Positions 52,801-64,000 of a stretch of 64,000 nucleotides of DNA are shown here, in pieces. A program made the position numbers and the translations under genes. The notes under the pieces were generated by a model. That model was not told the origin of the DNA. It was given only the letters and a program-made list of their open reading frames with translations, and searched no databases. This DNA is from Litomosoides sigmodontis (lineage: Eukaryota > Nematoda > Chromadorea > Rhabditida > Onchocercidae), in assembly GCA_963070105.1 (NCBI GenBank), contig OY718804.1:3675317-3739316 (forward strand), given 5' to 3'. Numbering within the stretch: the stretch's first letter is position 1; each line of letters starts with the position of its first letter.

Positions 52801-53334
52801 CCTCTGCATTTGTGCCTGAAACAGCAAAGAGTGCCATCATCAAGAACACTGCTTCTTTTTCGGCGTTTACACATATTTAAAATTGCAATGTATAGCAAAA
52901 CAATCGAATAAGACATACTCGTTCAGAAGTAAATTTGGATGAACGTGGAGCTTTTTCCGCTTCCAAATCCTCGTCATAATCAAGTTCTTCAGCTTCTTCA
53001 TTGTGTTCTACAATTTCGTCGTTAATGCTTCCTTCCTCCTGAATGTCATCATCACCCAAAATTGCTGATTCATCCAATTCACTTAGATTACTAACATCCT
53101 GAAAACAACAGCATTGAATCGCTGTCATCACAGAGCATGATAGGCTGAACTTACATGCATACAACACTTGAATAAGAGATACCAGCTTAATCTAGTACGA
53201 AGCACCTCATTTATAATACTTTCTCGATCACCAAAGTATAAAAGCATTTTGCATAAAACGTTGAATGATATTGTACGATGAGTAAAACTTACAAATGTGC
53301 TTGGTGCTTCCAACAGCAATTCCTCCTCGTCCAT
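49814..53334 (-). CDS. RS-rich protein with C-terminal RRM, RBM33-like, 10 exons, 647 aa
   Basis: Probable nuclear RNA-binding protein. Exons: 53293-53334, 52919-53098, 52720-52815, 52430-52583, 52016-52140, 51508-51746, 51204-51335, 50888-51089, 50150-50809, 49814-49927; all phases close. In order: an acidic N-terminus (DESAILGDDD, EELDYDEDLEAEK), a Pro-rich middle, an Arg-Ser domain (about 262-323), a helical block LAAEKKREIYELVYFL, a coiled coil with EQKKMREVILRKKEERR, low-complexity sequence, and a final RRM (about 586-645). In the RRM, YLAVIVSSL is strand 1 and TVSLIFEEHESAKKF is strand 3 plus helix 2. Exon 9 can also read through its donor and stop after VS at 50141, giving a 612-aa form with half an RRM. 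The RBM33 resemblance rests on architecture and the coiled-coil motif, so it is moderate. Confidence 0.75.
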
Positions 53335-55037
53335 ATTCTACCGTTCTCAAAGTAATCTGATTGAAACAAACGTTATACAGTGTGACAGTGTGACAAAAAA
53401 GTATACGGTTTAAGATTAGTCATAAAATGGTTTTCTTAACAAACAAGAAAAGGCTGTATCCTGCAAATAAGAAGAGAACGATAGAAAGGATACTATGATA
53501 AAGTTCCACCAATATATTCCCGAAAAAGAAGAGTAGAAGGCAAAAGCAGCATTCAACTTTGAAGTATAAATGGGTAATTCTTTAGCGGAATCGGACTTTT
53601 TCAACTTAAACACTTATTATATTATTGCAATCAATACCATTGAACCTAACTTTGAAAATGGTACATTAGGGAGAAAGTGCGCTAGCAGAAAGGACTAAAT
53701 TAACTCAGCATATACTTACAGCTGCCTGTTTTAGAAGATTTCAAGAAATATGTTGTTTCATGAAGCATCCAATAAGTATAAAAGCAAAAAAATACATACG
53801 TGACGCCTAAACAGTGTGTCAACCCAACCTAAAAAGCTGTACGTGCACGGTGAAGCCAAACAAACCTCAAACACCACAACTTAATCATATGTATGACTTC
53901 AATGATCTCAGAATTGCGCTCCGACACGAATTATATCAAAATATCATGAACTCCCAAATTGATCCGCTATGAAAATTACGATCTCAGAAAATTTTTCTGT
54001 TTGAGCGGAAGGTATATTCAAGTTTGGGAATTTTGGTTGAGTGATTCGAGCCACACATTTATCACGTGTCGGACGAAATTTACGGAAATTTAGTGCTGAG
54101 TTCAGCTGAGGGCATTTAGTGACCAATTATTTCGTTGACATCTATCCGATCGTTAGATAGTGGCAAGTAGATGAGAAAATGCGATCTAATTCTTGACAGG
54201 TTACTGTTCTGGACTGTAGAATGTTCAAGAGATTAGTGTGGTGCATATTTGAATGATATGTGCAGTGCTATCCTTTTACTGCTGCTACGAAATAATCACT
54301 GCTAATCGAGAAAGGTAAAATCGAAATAGAAGGTTTAATTTCTTGCGGTATGTTTGATGATTAGTTTTTTGTTATGTGTTTTTTTTGTTTAATTAACTTG
54401 AGCGGTGCGGTCATTACTCCACACTCAGTAGCAGAAATGATACAGGTGGATAATTTTTAATCCATCAGATGTATCTTTTTCTTTGTGGCCTCAGTGATTG
54501 AAGGAAGAATTATGACTTAAGTGTTTGTGTTATACATATTTCTCATATGTTAATCAATAACTGAATAGAAATTTAAGTTTGACAAATTTTAATTTTTATC
54601 TGCTCTAATTAGTCACTCAGTTAACACTTACACTTACTATAGTAAATGGGTCGAAAAATTCCTGTAGGCTACAGAGATGTGCAAAATTTTAATCTCAGTA
54701 TGAAACTACGACTGTCATCCATAATTATTCACCACGAATACTTGCAACTTTTCCAACTGCTACGACCGTTTCTCTAAAATTAGCGGATAATGAGCAGTGT
54801 GTTAGCTGACGTCATGAGTGGTGTACACTGTGAGAAAAAAGGAGCAAAAATTTTTTGCGCGAAATGAAATTTTTATTTTTGCACCATATTTTCTTGAGCT
54901 TCATCATATCGATTACTGTCATCAAATTCCACGTCACTTAGATGAGAATGATAATTGCATGTTTAAAACTTTAAATGATTTCCATGTCACCGTATAAATG
55001 AGCAAATTAGAAGTGTATACACAGGGGTCGATTGTCT
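53335..55037. other. Intergenic region, RBM33-like gene to collagen
   Basis: Promoter side of the RBM33-like gene and 3' side of the collagen gene. On the minus strand AATAAA (plus-strand tttatt at about 54868-54875) lies about 165 bases past the collagen stop and is a likely poly(A) signal. An open frame at 53416-53613 has no supporting signals. Confidence 0.5.
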
Positions 55038-56473
55038 TCAGTGTATCTTCGTCAGATACAATGAACTTCGCTGTGGACATGGGCAATAATGAGCGTCTGG
55101 TCCTGCTATGCCTGGGCTACCAGCCTGAAATATACGCGATGAAAGAAAGCAGTATCAGACGCATCCAAATTTTATGTGAATAGATGGAAATGAGATGTCG
55201 CGGCCTGTTTAGCCTCATTTTTCCGCCCACATTATGTGATTAAAAAGCAGTGGAAAAGTGCTGGATAATTCTAAAATGATTTTGAAAGAAAATGTTAAAT
55301 ATACCGGTCCTGGTCGTCCATCATGGCCATTTCGACCATCATTTCCTGGTCGTCCCTCCGTGCCGTGCTCGCCTGGTTCACCATCGGCACCTCTTTCTCC
55401 ATCTTGTCCCGGTGGTCCAGGTGGTCCCCTTGGTCCAGTTGGTCCTTTTGGTCCCTGTGGTCCAGTGCCTCGTTTTCCATCTTTGCCTGGTGATCCTGGC
55501 CTTCCAGGCTCTCCATCTGGTCCTGGAGCGCCCATTTCACCAATTGGTCCAGGTAATCCCCTTTGTCCTTCCTTACCCGGTTTTCCAAGTGGTCCACGAC
55601 GTCCTGTTGCTCCATAATCTCCTTCTAGACCGTCTGGTCCTGGTGGTCCCGGTCGTCCCGGAGGACATTCAATACATCCACCAGGAAAATGATATGTTGC
55701 TAACAGTGATGCACCATTGGCGCCTTTCCTACCATCTTCACCCGTCGGCCCCTCTCTGCCTCTTAGACCTTTGTCACCTGGTGGTCCTGGTGGACCAGGT
55801 GGGCATGTATCTGGTGCCTGACATTCTGCAACAAATTTTATCCTTTTATATAACTGTAAAGCTTCTAGAATTTCAAAAAAAAATATCATAAATGATAAAA
55901 GTTATTGTTCGGCTCAACCTTTTCTTTCCTCCAAAGCACAGAGTTAGAAGGAAACTAACGACAGTGTGGCGGTGGAATGAACTGTTGTCGTTTGTACCGA
56001 TTGATCAATGAGGTAAACGTCTTCTGTCGGCGACCATCCGGGCCAAAGTGCAACATTACTATTCTTTCCCAAGTATCATCTGCAACTGTCTGAAAGAACA
56101 CTGAATTTAAACTTCGTTAACTTTTTCTTACTACAGTATGCTGATCAAACTGATACTGATCGAATAAGTAGCTATAAAATGTAGCTATTTCTTTCATTTC
56201 GATGAAAGCTAACAAAAGCAAAAGAGAAGAAGTGTGCTATGCGCTAAGCATAATGCACAATGTCATTAAATGTTTACATACATTTCACATTGAAATTTTC
56301 AGTTGAGAGCGAGAAAAAAGAAAGGTACGAACTCTGAAGATGCCCATTTCATCCATGACGTCGTCGTGTAAGCTATTTATTTCCTTGAAAATCACACAAA
56401 CGGCAATCAGAGATGTGACAATGATACAGGCGCAACTTGCCGTTGCAATACCAACCATTGTTTTCGTGCTCAT
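55038..56473 (-). CDS. Nematode cuticle collagen, 4 exons, 292 aa
   Basis: Secreted Gly-X-Y collagen of the exoskeleton. Exons: 56333-56473, 55960-56089, 55305-55825, 55038-55124; phases close. It starts with the membrane anchor typical of cuticle collagens ([20 protein letters not shown]), followed by the homology block [17 protein letters not shown] subtilisin-type cleavage site, RYKR, is at residues 78-81. Cysteine groups flank the helix: HCQCQAPDTC before it, GGCIECPPG at its main interruption, and YCPCPQR after it. The helix has one short imperfection (RGTGPQGP). The last exon is only 87 bases; it is supported by a TTTCAG acceptor, frame closure and the [11 protein letters not shown] ending characteristic of the family. 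Without it the model would end in intron-derived residues. The col gene number cannot be assigned. Confidence 0.95.
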
Positions 56474-57056
56474 TCCTTCCCTGCAAATCTCAACCTTTCT
56501 TTATGCTTCATAACTCATCAGATATCGAATCGAAGCAACCAAGTCCTCCTCACTTCCCACTATCATCATCCTTTCTCTACGCCTCTCAGCAAACTGTGAT
56601 ATTAGGAATTATGCTAGCGATTTAAATGAAATTAATTATTGCAAATCCCAAGAAAACTTTTCCTTTGATAACTTCCTCGCTTTCCTCAGTTCAATTTCAA
56701 TTACAGTTTCAACATTATTTTCCTATCACAATTTCTCATAAAAGTCGTAAGGTTAAATTCGTAGTAGTAAGTAGGAGCAATGTGACTAACTTCATAACAA
56801 TATTTTAGCGATATTTTCCTGTTGTCACATCACACCGTACTTCACACTCCATCTTACATCAACCTACTACCGAATACGGTACAACAAGAGCTGTACGAAA
56901 TGATTGAGAAATAGTTGCACATGAAATATCTTCAACATCTTTTATAAGTGAGGCATTCTCTCCAGAAAACTGATTGTATGCAAAAAAGGTATGAGCAGGT
57001 GGTGTTCCACCCATCTACTCTAGCACGAAAACGTTAAGAAGAGGTAGGGAGGGAGG

Positions 57057-57088
<32 letters not shown>

Positions 57089-60000
57089 TGTTGAAACGGC
57101 GCAATACAACAAATGATTGCTGTACTGAATTTTTCATCATTTCTTAATTCATTAAAATATCATACTGCTTTTATTTTCAGATACACCGATGGTAGATACT
57201 CTTTGAGGATTCATTTGAAAAAAAAAAGAAGAAAAAGCAAACCTGTTTACAATAGAATAACTGTCTAACTGAAAAAAAAACGAATGAGGAAATATTGAAA
57301 AGTATTTTAGTAGGGAAAAAAAATTTGTGCAATATAGTGAGACGGATGAAATTAGTTGTTATTGCTGAATCGTTTCATTTCCTTTCAATTCTTCAGTTTC
57401 TTTTTCTTTTTTTTTAAAAAAAAAAATTAATTTGTTTGAAAGCATCAAACCGCCATGGTTACATGACAATTTTAAGAAGTAATGCTTTAAACAAAAATTT
57501 TCACTTCTTCCTTCCCATCTCTCTACTTTTCTTTCTCCAAAAAAAAAAGAAATGAATGAAAAAAATTGAATCGAACTGTTTAAGAGCACCACAATTTCAT
57601 AGACGTAAAGTTTCACTCTTTCAACTTCTTTTCTTTTTTTTTCAAACACTAACATCCCTAGCCAAATATCACATTATATGGATCATTGGATCCAAACATC
57701 CAAACAATATTTTCTTCAAGAAATCTCTTGTCAATCATTTCCACTCTCATCTAACTCTCATTTCGTTCACAAAAGGTCAAAGGTACAATAATGAATGAGG
57801 TAATGTAAAGGGCGACAGTTTGAAAGCGATAGCGACGCTGGTACAATGAGAAAGTATGCAGTGGTCACCTTTTTTGAGTGGTCACCTTTTTTTGTGCTGG
57901 AAGTACCATACCGATCGTAATGTTTTTTAAATAAGTTTGAATAAGCTGTACATCCATTAGACCTCAGAAAAAAAGTAAAAAGCAGAGGAGGAGATGGTAG
58001 ATGAACTGTCGAATATTCTTGTGAAGGAGAAGAAGAAATAACCTTTGGAAGGTTCGATGAACATGCATATCGTGCCGCAAGATCTCTCTCTTAAATTACA
58101 ACATTTTTGCATTTTCTGGATTTCTTGTAACATTTAATTTCAAGCCCGCAAACTGAAGCTAAATGTTTCTGAAAAATTATATCAAAAAAATTCAAAAAAA
58201 AAGATTAATGTATATAAATTCAAACATTGATTGTATTGGCTAAATTTTAAAGTGATAATTTATTAGTTTAATGAGCATCATGATTAGCCTGAATTCATGA
58301 GATAAAATCAATTAAAGTCAACGCATTATATTACTGTTCATATAAAAATTTTTTCATTGCTTTTAAATTTTTAAATTGCAAAATTTCGACCGCACAAATG
58401 AATTTAGTCGCTGCTAATTTTAAAGGTAAACATTTTGCTAAATTTTCCACCTTTTTGATGTCGATCGATCTTGACAAAAATATCAGTAAACAAACCGGCC
58501 AATTTCATTATTTAATAATGAAATGATTATTTAAGTTAACGATTGATAGCATTCAGGCCAGAATGAATCAAAATGTGTAAAAGAAGCACTGAGGAGAGAT
58601 GGGCAAGTGTTGTTTGTTGTTTCTTGTGTTCTCAATGTGAAATTTCAGAAAGCCTTGAATTTCATTACGATAATTATCGAAACGGGTCACTATAACTTAA
58701 TATACTATCAAAGACTAATGAGATAATGAAGATTGAGTAATTGTGCGGTGAAAATTAAAATGTATCCAGGTTCACGGTTATCTTGTACGTTTAGCAAAAA
58801 TTTTTTTTTTTGTCCCTTAAATTTTATTAAAATTAGTTATGTGTATATGGCAAAATATATTTAAAAGAAATATTTCGCACAAATTCATTTCCAAAATTTC
58901 ATATACCTTCTGCAAACCCTCTGCTGAACAGTGCAAAGAATCTCATGAAAAATATAAACGATTAAATGCACTAAATTCTTCCTATCTTTTACAATCCTGA
59001 CATACCTGAAAGTAACTCTGCAATACCCCAAGAACACCTTTCCATCCTGATAATTCAACACTTTTTTTTGAATAAAATGATTAACTCCTTTTTAAAGCAT
59101 TTTAAACCATTCCCAATTATTCTCAAAAATTATTTAAACCATTCATTTATAAATTCTCACATTTATATTATTTTGCAGTATACAATCTTCGTGACACCTT
59201 AAAAACTAATTAGCAATCATTGATGCAAAAGTATTTATTTTATTCAGAATTCCATATTAATTAATTCCATAAACAATAAAATAAAAGAAAAAGAAACAGA
59301 GTTAACCCAAAATACTACCCATTTCCTTTAACAAATCATTGAAAGCTCAAAATTTTTGGAAAACAAAAAGAATTTTTTACTCTCTCAGAACCGTTTCATT
59401 GTTTGTTTGCTTTTCATTCGTTTTTCAAGCAATAATGAATTGTACAACTGAAATGTGTCATGCTTTTACATTATAATTTAAAACAGTTAAAACTCTTAAT
59501 TCTCCTACACCACAACTTTTTCCTACTTCACTTTACTAAGAGATCCAAAAATCGATCTAACAACGAATTGGCAGCAGTATTGCAGGATGATGCAAAAATA
59601 TCACAAAATGATAATAATGAAATTGTAATCATAATTATAAATCATAATACATCACCAATACTTATTAATTAATGAATCCAAATTAGCATAACTAAACGTA
59701 ATGATACTGAAAAAAAGACAAAATTATGCGGCACGTATTTTTTCCATTCTTTCTGAAATGTGATAGCTTATAAAAATAACAAAGTTAAAAGGGAGGAAAA
59801 AGGTGTAAAAGTCAAATGAAAATAAAGTGTGAGCAAATATAAATTTCAGAAAAGAATAATATAATAATAATTAATTATAATAGTAATAATAATTGACAGT
59901 GATTGTCTTGAGAATTTGTTTCGAGCAGTAAAAGCAGTATTGGCAATAAGTACTTTAATTAATTGCATAATCAGGAACATAAACACTGATAATTGCTAAT

Positions 60001-60591
60001 GATTAAAATTATCATTAAATTAAACATCAAAAAAATAGAGATAAAAATTTATCATAAATGACAAATACAACTGATAAAATACCATCACTGGTATTATCAA
60101 TTATTAATGATATAATGAAATTTTGAACTACCGCAGAATTGATTAATTGAATTAAATTAAATTAAAACATTGTTGTTGGAGAGTACATCCCAATGTCTAC
60201 AATTAATTTTATTTTCTAAGAAAAACAGAAAAAGAAAAAAAAGACCTACGTAATGATAGTTAAATTCGTATGACACCGATGAACATGAAGACGATAATGA
60301 AATATAGCTCCTAGAGAACAAACAAAAAAAAAGAGAAAAAGAAAAGGTCATTTCTATGTATAGGAATGCAACTCGAGAATTGAAAAAAAAACGATGGGTA
60401 TCAGGTGCAGCCGGAAATACTGAAGTGACAATATCAGTAACATTTACTATCACCGAATACTGTATTCTACAGAAACCTTTCGTTTCATCACTCACCTATC
60501 ATTCCTAGGAAAAGAGAAAACAAAAAGAAATGTTCGATTAATAATAACGAGATTTCTATTGGCCTCAATTTTTCTTTCATTGACTTCACAC
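56474..60591. other. Intergenic region upstream of the collagen gene
   Basis: It contains the collagen promoter (right of 56473), a GGGA/GA microsatellite at about 57044-57089, many poly-A and poly-T runs, and AT-rich DNA around 59460-60160. On the minus strand TTTTCCTAG, nine bases, then GTGAGTGA occurs near 60482-60510. This could bracket a microexon or alternative 3' exon of the gene to the right. No other coding sequence was found. Confidence 0.45.
57044..57089. repeat. GGGA to GA microsatellite
   Basis: Three GGGA-type units followed by a GA run, in the region upstream of the collagen gene. Confidence 0.85.
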
Positions 60592-63500
60592 TTATCGCCT
60601 TCCTGTTGTATACTCCTGAAATTAACATAAATTAAAAAACTTGCAGTAAATTCATTTCTTAGAAATTAAAAATTATACAGCAAAATACGATCGAATTTAT
60701 ATTTTACCGATTGCTTGGAAGATAGTCAAGAAAAGGTGATAGAAGTGAACTTAAAATGATCACGAGTGATCAACACTGTAATAATTTAGAAAACAAAAAA
60801 TTAAATGTAAGTGTAGAAGAAATGGAAATGCTTTACAGTCGAAATAAAACATCGACAACAACAACAATGTCAGTAATTAATCTTTTTTTTGCATTTATTC
60901 ATTCAAAATTCATTTCTATTTGATATTATATTTCACAGGAAATGAAAAAAAAGAAAAAAATTGACAGAAGGCATCAGACGTACTTCTTTGTATGAGCGCT
61001 GATATCGCTCTTCTACTGTTTCTCGTATTGGACCACCATCTTCTGTGCCATCTAGAATCGTTATAAATCATTTAAATTCAAAAACCAATTTAATTATTTC
61101 CTTTCAAAGTATTTATTAATATTTTAATAGAAATAGCAAAAAAAGCAATTAATATAGTTTTATGATGAAAATATTTTCAAAAAACATAAATTGACTGAGT
61201 AGGAAGAAGTCAAATTCGCACTACATTCACATTTGAAAAGAGTTAAAAAAAGAAAACTGTGCAAGCAAAACAATTCTTCGAAAGTCATTCCAACATAATA
61301 CGTGCGTTTTAAATAAAAAAGAATTTTTTTAATAATTTTAATTAACTTAATGCCGTATAAAATGAACGAAATATGTAATATTTCGTGATGTAAGCATTAG
61401 ATATTTAAAACAAAAAAATCACATTATGCAAATTCTAAGCATAAATTAATGCAAAAAGAAATGAGCGAAGCTATTTTAAGTAACATTTTATAACGTCAAA
61501 TTTATCATTGAAGAGCAATAATCTTGCAACACGAACAAGGAGAGTGTAAACTAAGAGATTTTAGAAATACTCTCTTTCTCTCTTTTGAATATCAAATTGA
61601 AAAGAATAAATTTGAAATTTAGCTCTTCTTCTCATCATATTCCAAACTCATTTGAAGAGGATATTGTCGAGAATTCAAAAGTATCATTAATGGATAACCT
61701 CCGAACTACACTGGTGACAATATTCCAGCTGTGACCTCACAGATAGTTACCAACCGTTTAGAAGTTAGACAACCATTTAAGCCATGAATTAGCTTGTTTT
61801 GCAATGTCTGAGATGATTCTACTCTATACTTAGCACTTGTTAATTCTCATCAATCACCACATCTAACTGTCTCCAATTAATGTCACTAGTGGCATTTGAT
61901 CCTTGGTATTTTACACCACACGCCCTTCTTCTATCATACCGCAACTTGGTAAACAGAATCGGAGAAGCTCCTGACAAGCTATAATGTGTAGCGTGAACCC
62001 GTCCTATCATAGCAAACAACAAACCCAAATCAAATCAAAAAGTTCCCGACAGACATTGCGTACCTCGATCAACTTGTGACAACGAGTTACTGTACTTTTT
62101 CATCCGATCCAACGTCTGACCCATTGGTTCATTGACAATGTCAATCAGGTCATCAGGCCAATTGTGCGATGATAAACTACCATTTGTCATCCTTCCACTA
62201 CCAGCTCCTCTCTCATTTTCTGCAAATTTATAGTGCAAAAATTTTTTTTGCTTCGCGTGCTTGAACTACGCAAATCCGATCGGTGTGCGTTCATTTCATC
62301 CAATGATAATTTGAACGGAGCAATTTCTAAAACGTTCCTTGTGACGAACAATTCTATCTTCGAGCAGATCTTGCAAACAAAATGAGCAAATAAGCGCTTA
62401 AATTATTTTGTTGCTAAAATAAAAGATAAAATTAAAATTAGTTTTAGCATTTTTGGTTATATCAATCACACCCAAACAGCTCTTGAAATTATTGATAACT
62501 TCAAGAAGTGTTAAATTAGCAAAATTGTCATTGTGCAAAACTGTTGCTGTAATTTTTGCTTCCGTTTTTTTGCTTGTAAAAAATGTGCAGTGAAAAGTAA
62601 TACTGTCAAAGTCACTCTTCTAAATGTAAATTGGACAGTTGAAAAGAAAAGCAAAAAAAAATCAGCAAAAAAAAAGCAATTATTACCATTGCATATTTAC
62701 CACAATTTTAACTTTGCTCCTGTCAAAAAATCGAAGTACCGGTTTATCAATAAAACTAATGCTAGAATTAATAAAGAAGACACCTCCTCTACGAGTACTA
62801 AATGAGGTTGATGCTGTAGCTCTTGGACCATATCCAGCACTTGTTGAGGCACCAGCACCTGCACCACCAGATGTTTCTGCACCTCTCATTTCACTTTTCG
62901 TTGTTTGATATGTGTCTGAAATTTATTATCATTTTAGCAACATATCATCTAAAGCCAAATTTACTGTTTTGCATGCATAATGAACAGAAATAAATTTTTA
63001 TTCATATTCTCCGATGGAAATAATTTTGTAGTGTAACAGTGATGTTAGCACACATACAGCAACTTTAAGAAAGATGAGTGAAAAAGAAAATTTTTAAAAC
63101 GAAATGTCCTCAAAGTGTAATTTTACTACTTTTATGAACATCGAACATTTTATTCGCCCAATTTTCTATTGCTTTCATTGGCTAGTTTGACTTGTTTTTC
63201 TAACTTTTTTAGGTTTTCTCCAAAATAGATTTTTCATTTCCCCATTACTTAGGTTCTTAACGGCGCAACAAGTTTGCTGCTGATAACAGGCAATCAATAT
63301 TTGAAGAATATGTTCTAGCGTGGGTTTTTTTTATTGAATTATATACTGAATGACATTAGCAGTTGAAAAACTTCGATCACTTACTAGATCTGCCAATGAA
63401 CAGTTTTAGGTTCATTAAAAATTACATACCTGAAGTTAGTGTCATGTAGTGATTCCAAACAACTACGATAAATTCCATTAAGCAGTAACCTTATCTTTTT

Positions 63501-63989
63501 CTGAGTTTTTAGTTAACTTATGCAATGCGTTAAAATACGTAAGATGAAGTGTGATGCTTTAGCAAATATTGCAACATAAATGTGCAACATCCGTGTCACA
63601 CACACAAAAAAAAAAAGGGTGGTAGAATGCACGCTAACCATAGTCATAATTTGAGTAAATACGAGTACGTGATCGTATTGTGTCATTCATGTAGCCGTTA
63701 TCAGAGCTATAGCCACGCGCAGTTAACTGATCCGGTGAACGTGATAGTGTGTCAAGCTCACGTTGTAAAGTGTGCAGTGCATCACGACGTGTATGTGGTG
63801 TTGAAGGTCCTGGGCGCGTCCCATTTAGTAATGTCTGCGATGCATAGTGACGTGGACTACCCATATCACTACGGCTACGATATGTGTAGCGACGTGAATA
63901 TGTATCTGTAATTGGTCTTTCGGCAGCCGATGCCCGGCTGATATATGATGTTCCGGTACCGGAATACAGACGTGAACGTTCTAACTGTT
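60592..63989 (-). CDS. Unrecognised Ser/Arg/Tyr-rich protein, 3' part only
   Basis: Partial gene; its 5' end lies beyond the right edge. Exons in order: 63639-63989, 62784-62915, 62064-62219, 60984-61051, 60592-60615. Each internal junction is in phase, and the model ends with a 7-codon exon (EYTTGRR). The visible 240 or so residues are low complexity: basic and Tyr/Ser-rich (RRYTYRSRSDMGSPRHYA), a Leu-rich segment ALHTLQRELDTLSRSPDQL, a Gly/Ala/Ser-rich linker, then an acidic-amphipathic block WPDDLIDIVNEPMGQTLDRM and a charged end PIRETVEERYQRSYKE. No enzyme or DNA-binding motif is seen; a scaffold or cytoskeletal role is only a guess. A further in-phase-start exon at 61940-62003 may be alternative, but it does not join in phase to the next exon. 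Confidence 0.6.
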
Positions 63990-64000
63990 CTGCAAACAAA

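Noticed and set aside
54998..55183. 61-codon plus-strand frame
   Set aside because: It overlaps the last collagen exon on the opposite strand and has no motif.
55258..55891. Long plus-strand open frames rich in Pro, Gly, Val and Leu
   Set aside because: They are antisense shadows of the collagen Gly-X-Y repeat.

Overview
The window looks like nuclear DNA of a nematode, most likely a filarial or other spirurid worm. It is strongly AT-rich. Its genes are cut into many small exons whose introns mostly start GTAAG/GTGAG and end TTTCAG, TTTTAG or TTGCAG. One gene is a canonical nematode cuticle collagen. Introns of roughly 70-900 bases and large AT-rich gaps fit filarial genomes better than Caenorhabditis. 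The species is an inference from style, not from a marker.

Layout: an alpha-tubulin gene (minus, 907-3263) is followed by a polypeptide GalNAc-transferase (minus, 5328-10598). Next comes a gene-poor stretch of about 16 kb (10.6-26.5 kb) with microsatellites, a 13-bp minisatellite and a perfect 21-bp inverted repeat. ETF-ubiquinone oxidoreductase (minus, 26530-30354) and the ESCRT-II subunit SNF8/VPS22 (plus, 31058-32869) form a head-to-head pair. A divergent T-box factor (minus, 34974-37473) follows. Then come an unrecognised eight-exon gene (plus, 39589-42560) and the RED/IK/SMU-2 splicing factor (plus, 43477-46787). A probable RBM33-like RS/RRM protein (minus, 49814-53334), a cuticle collagen (minus, 55038-56473) and the 3' part of an unrecognised Ser/Arg/Tyr-rich gene (minus, 60592-63989, running off the right edge) complete the window.

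Exon models were built by hand. For every multi-exon gene I checked that the splice phases close, and most totals match the family: tubulin 451 aa, GalNAc-T 681 aa, ETF-QO about 621 aa, SNF8 266 aa, T-box 373 aa, RED 526 or 554 aa, RBM33-like 647 aa, collagen 292 aa.

The genes do not form one pathway. They are a mix of housekeeping functions (cytoskeleton, O-glycosylation, mitochondrial electron transfer, endosomal sorting, splicing), cuticle structure and development. Two splicing-linked genes (RED and the RS/RRM gene) lie tail to tail. No tRNA, rRNA, spliced-leader gene, CRISPR array or intact transposon was recognised. The items most worth checking are the unrecognised 311-aa gene, the RRM completed only by an extra exon, the in-frame upstream exon of RED, the altered K40 loop and acidic tail of the tubulin, and the 21-bp hairpin.
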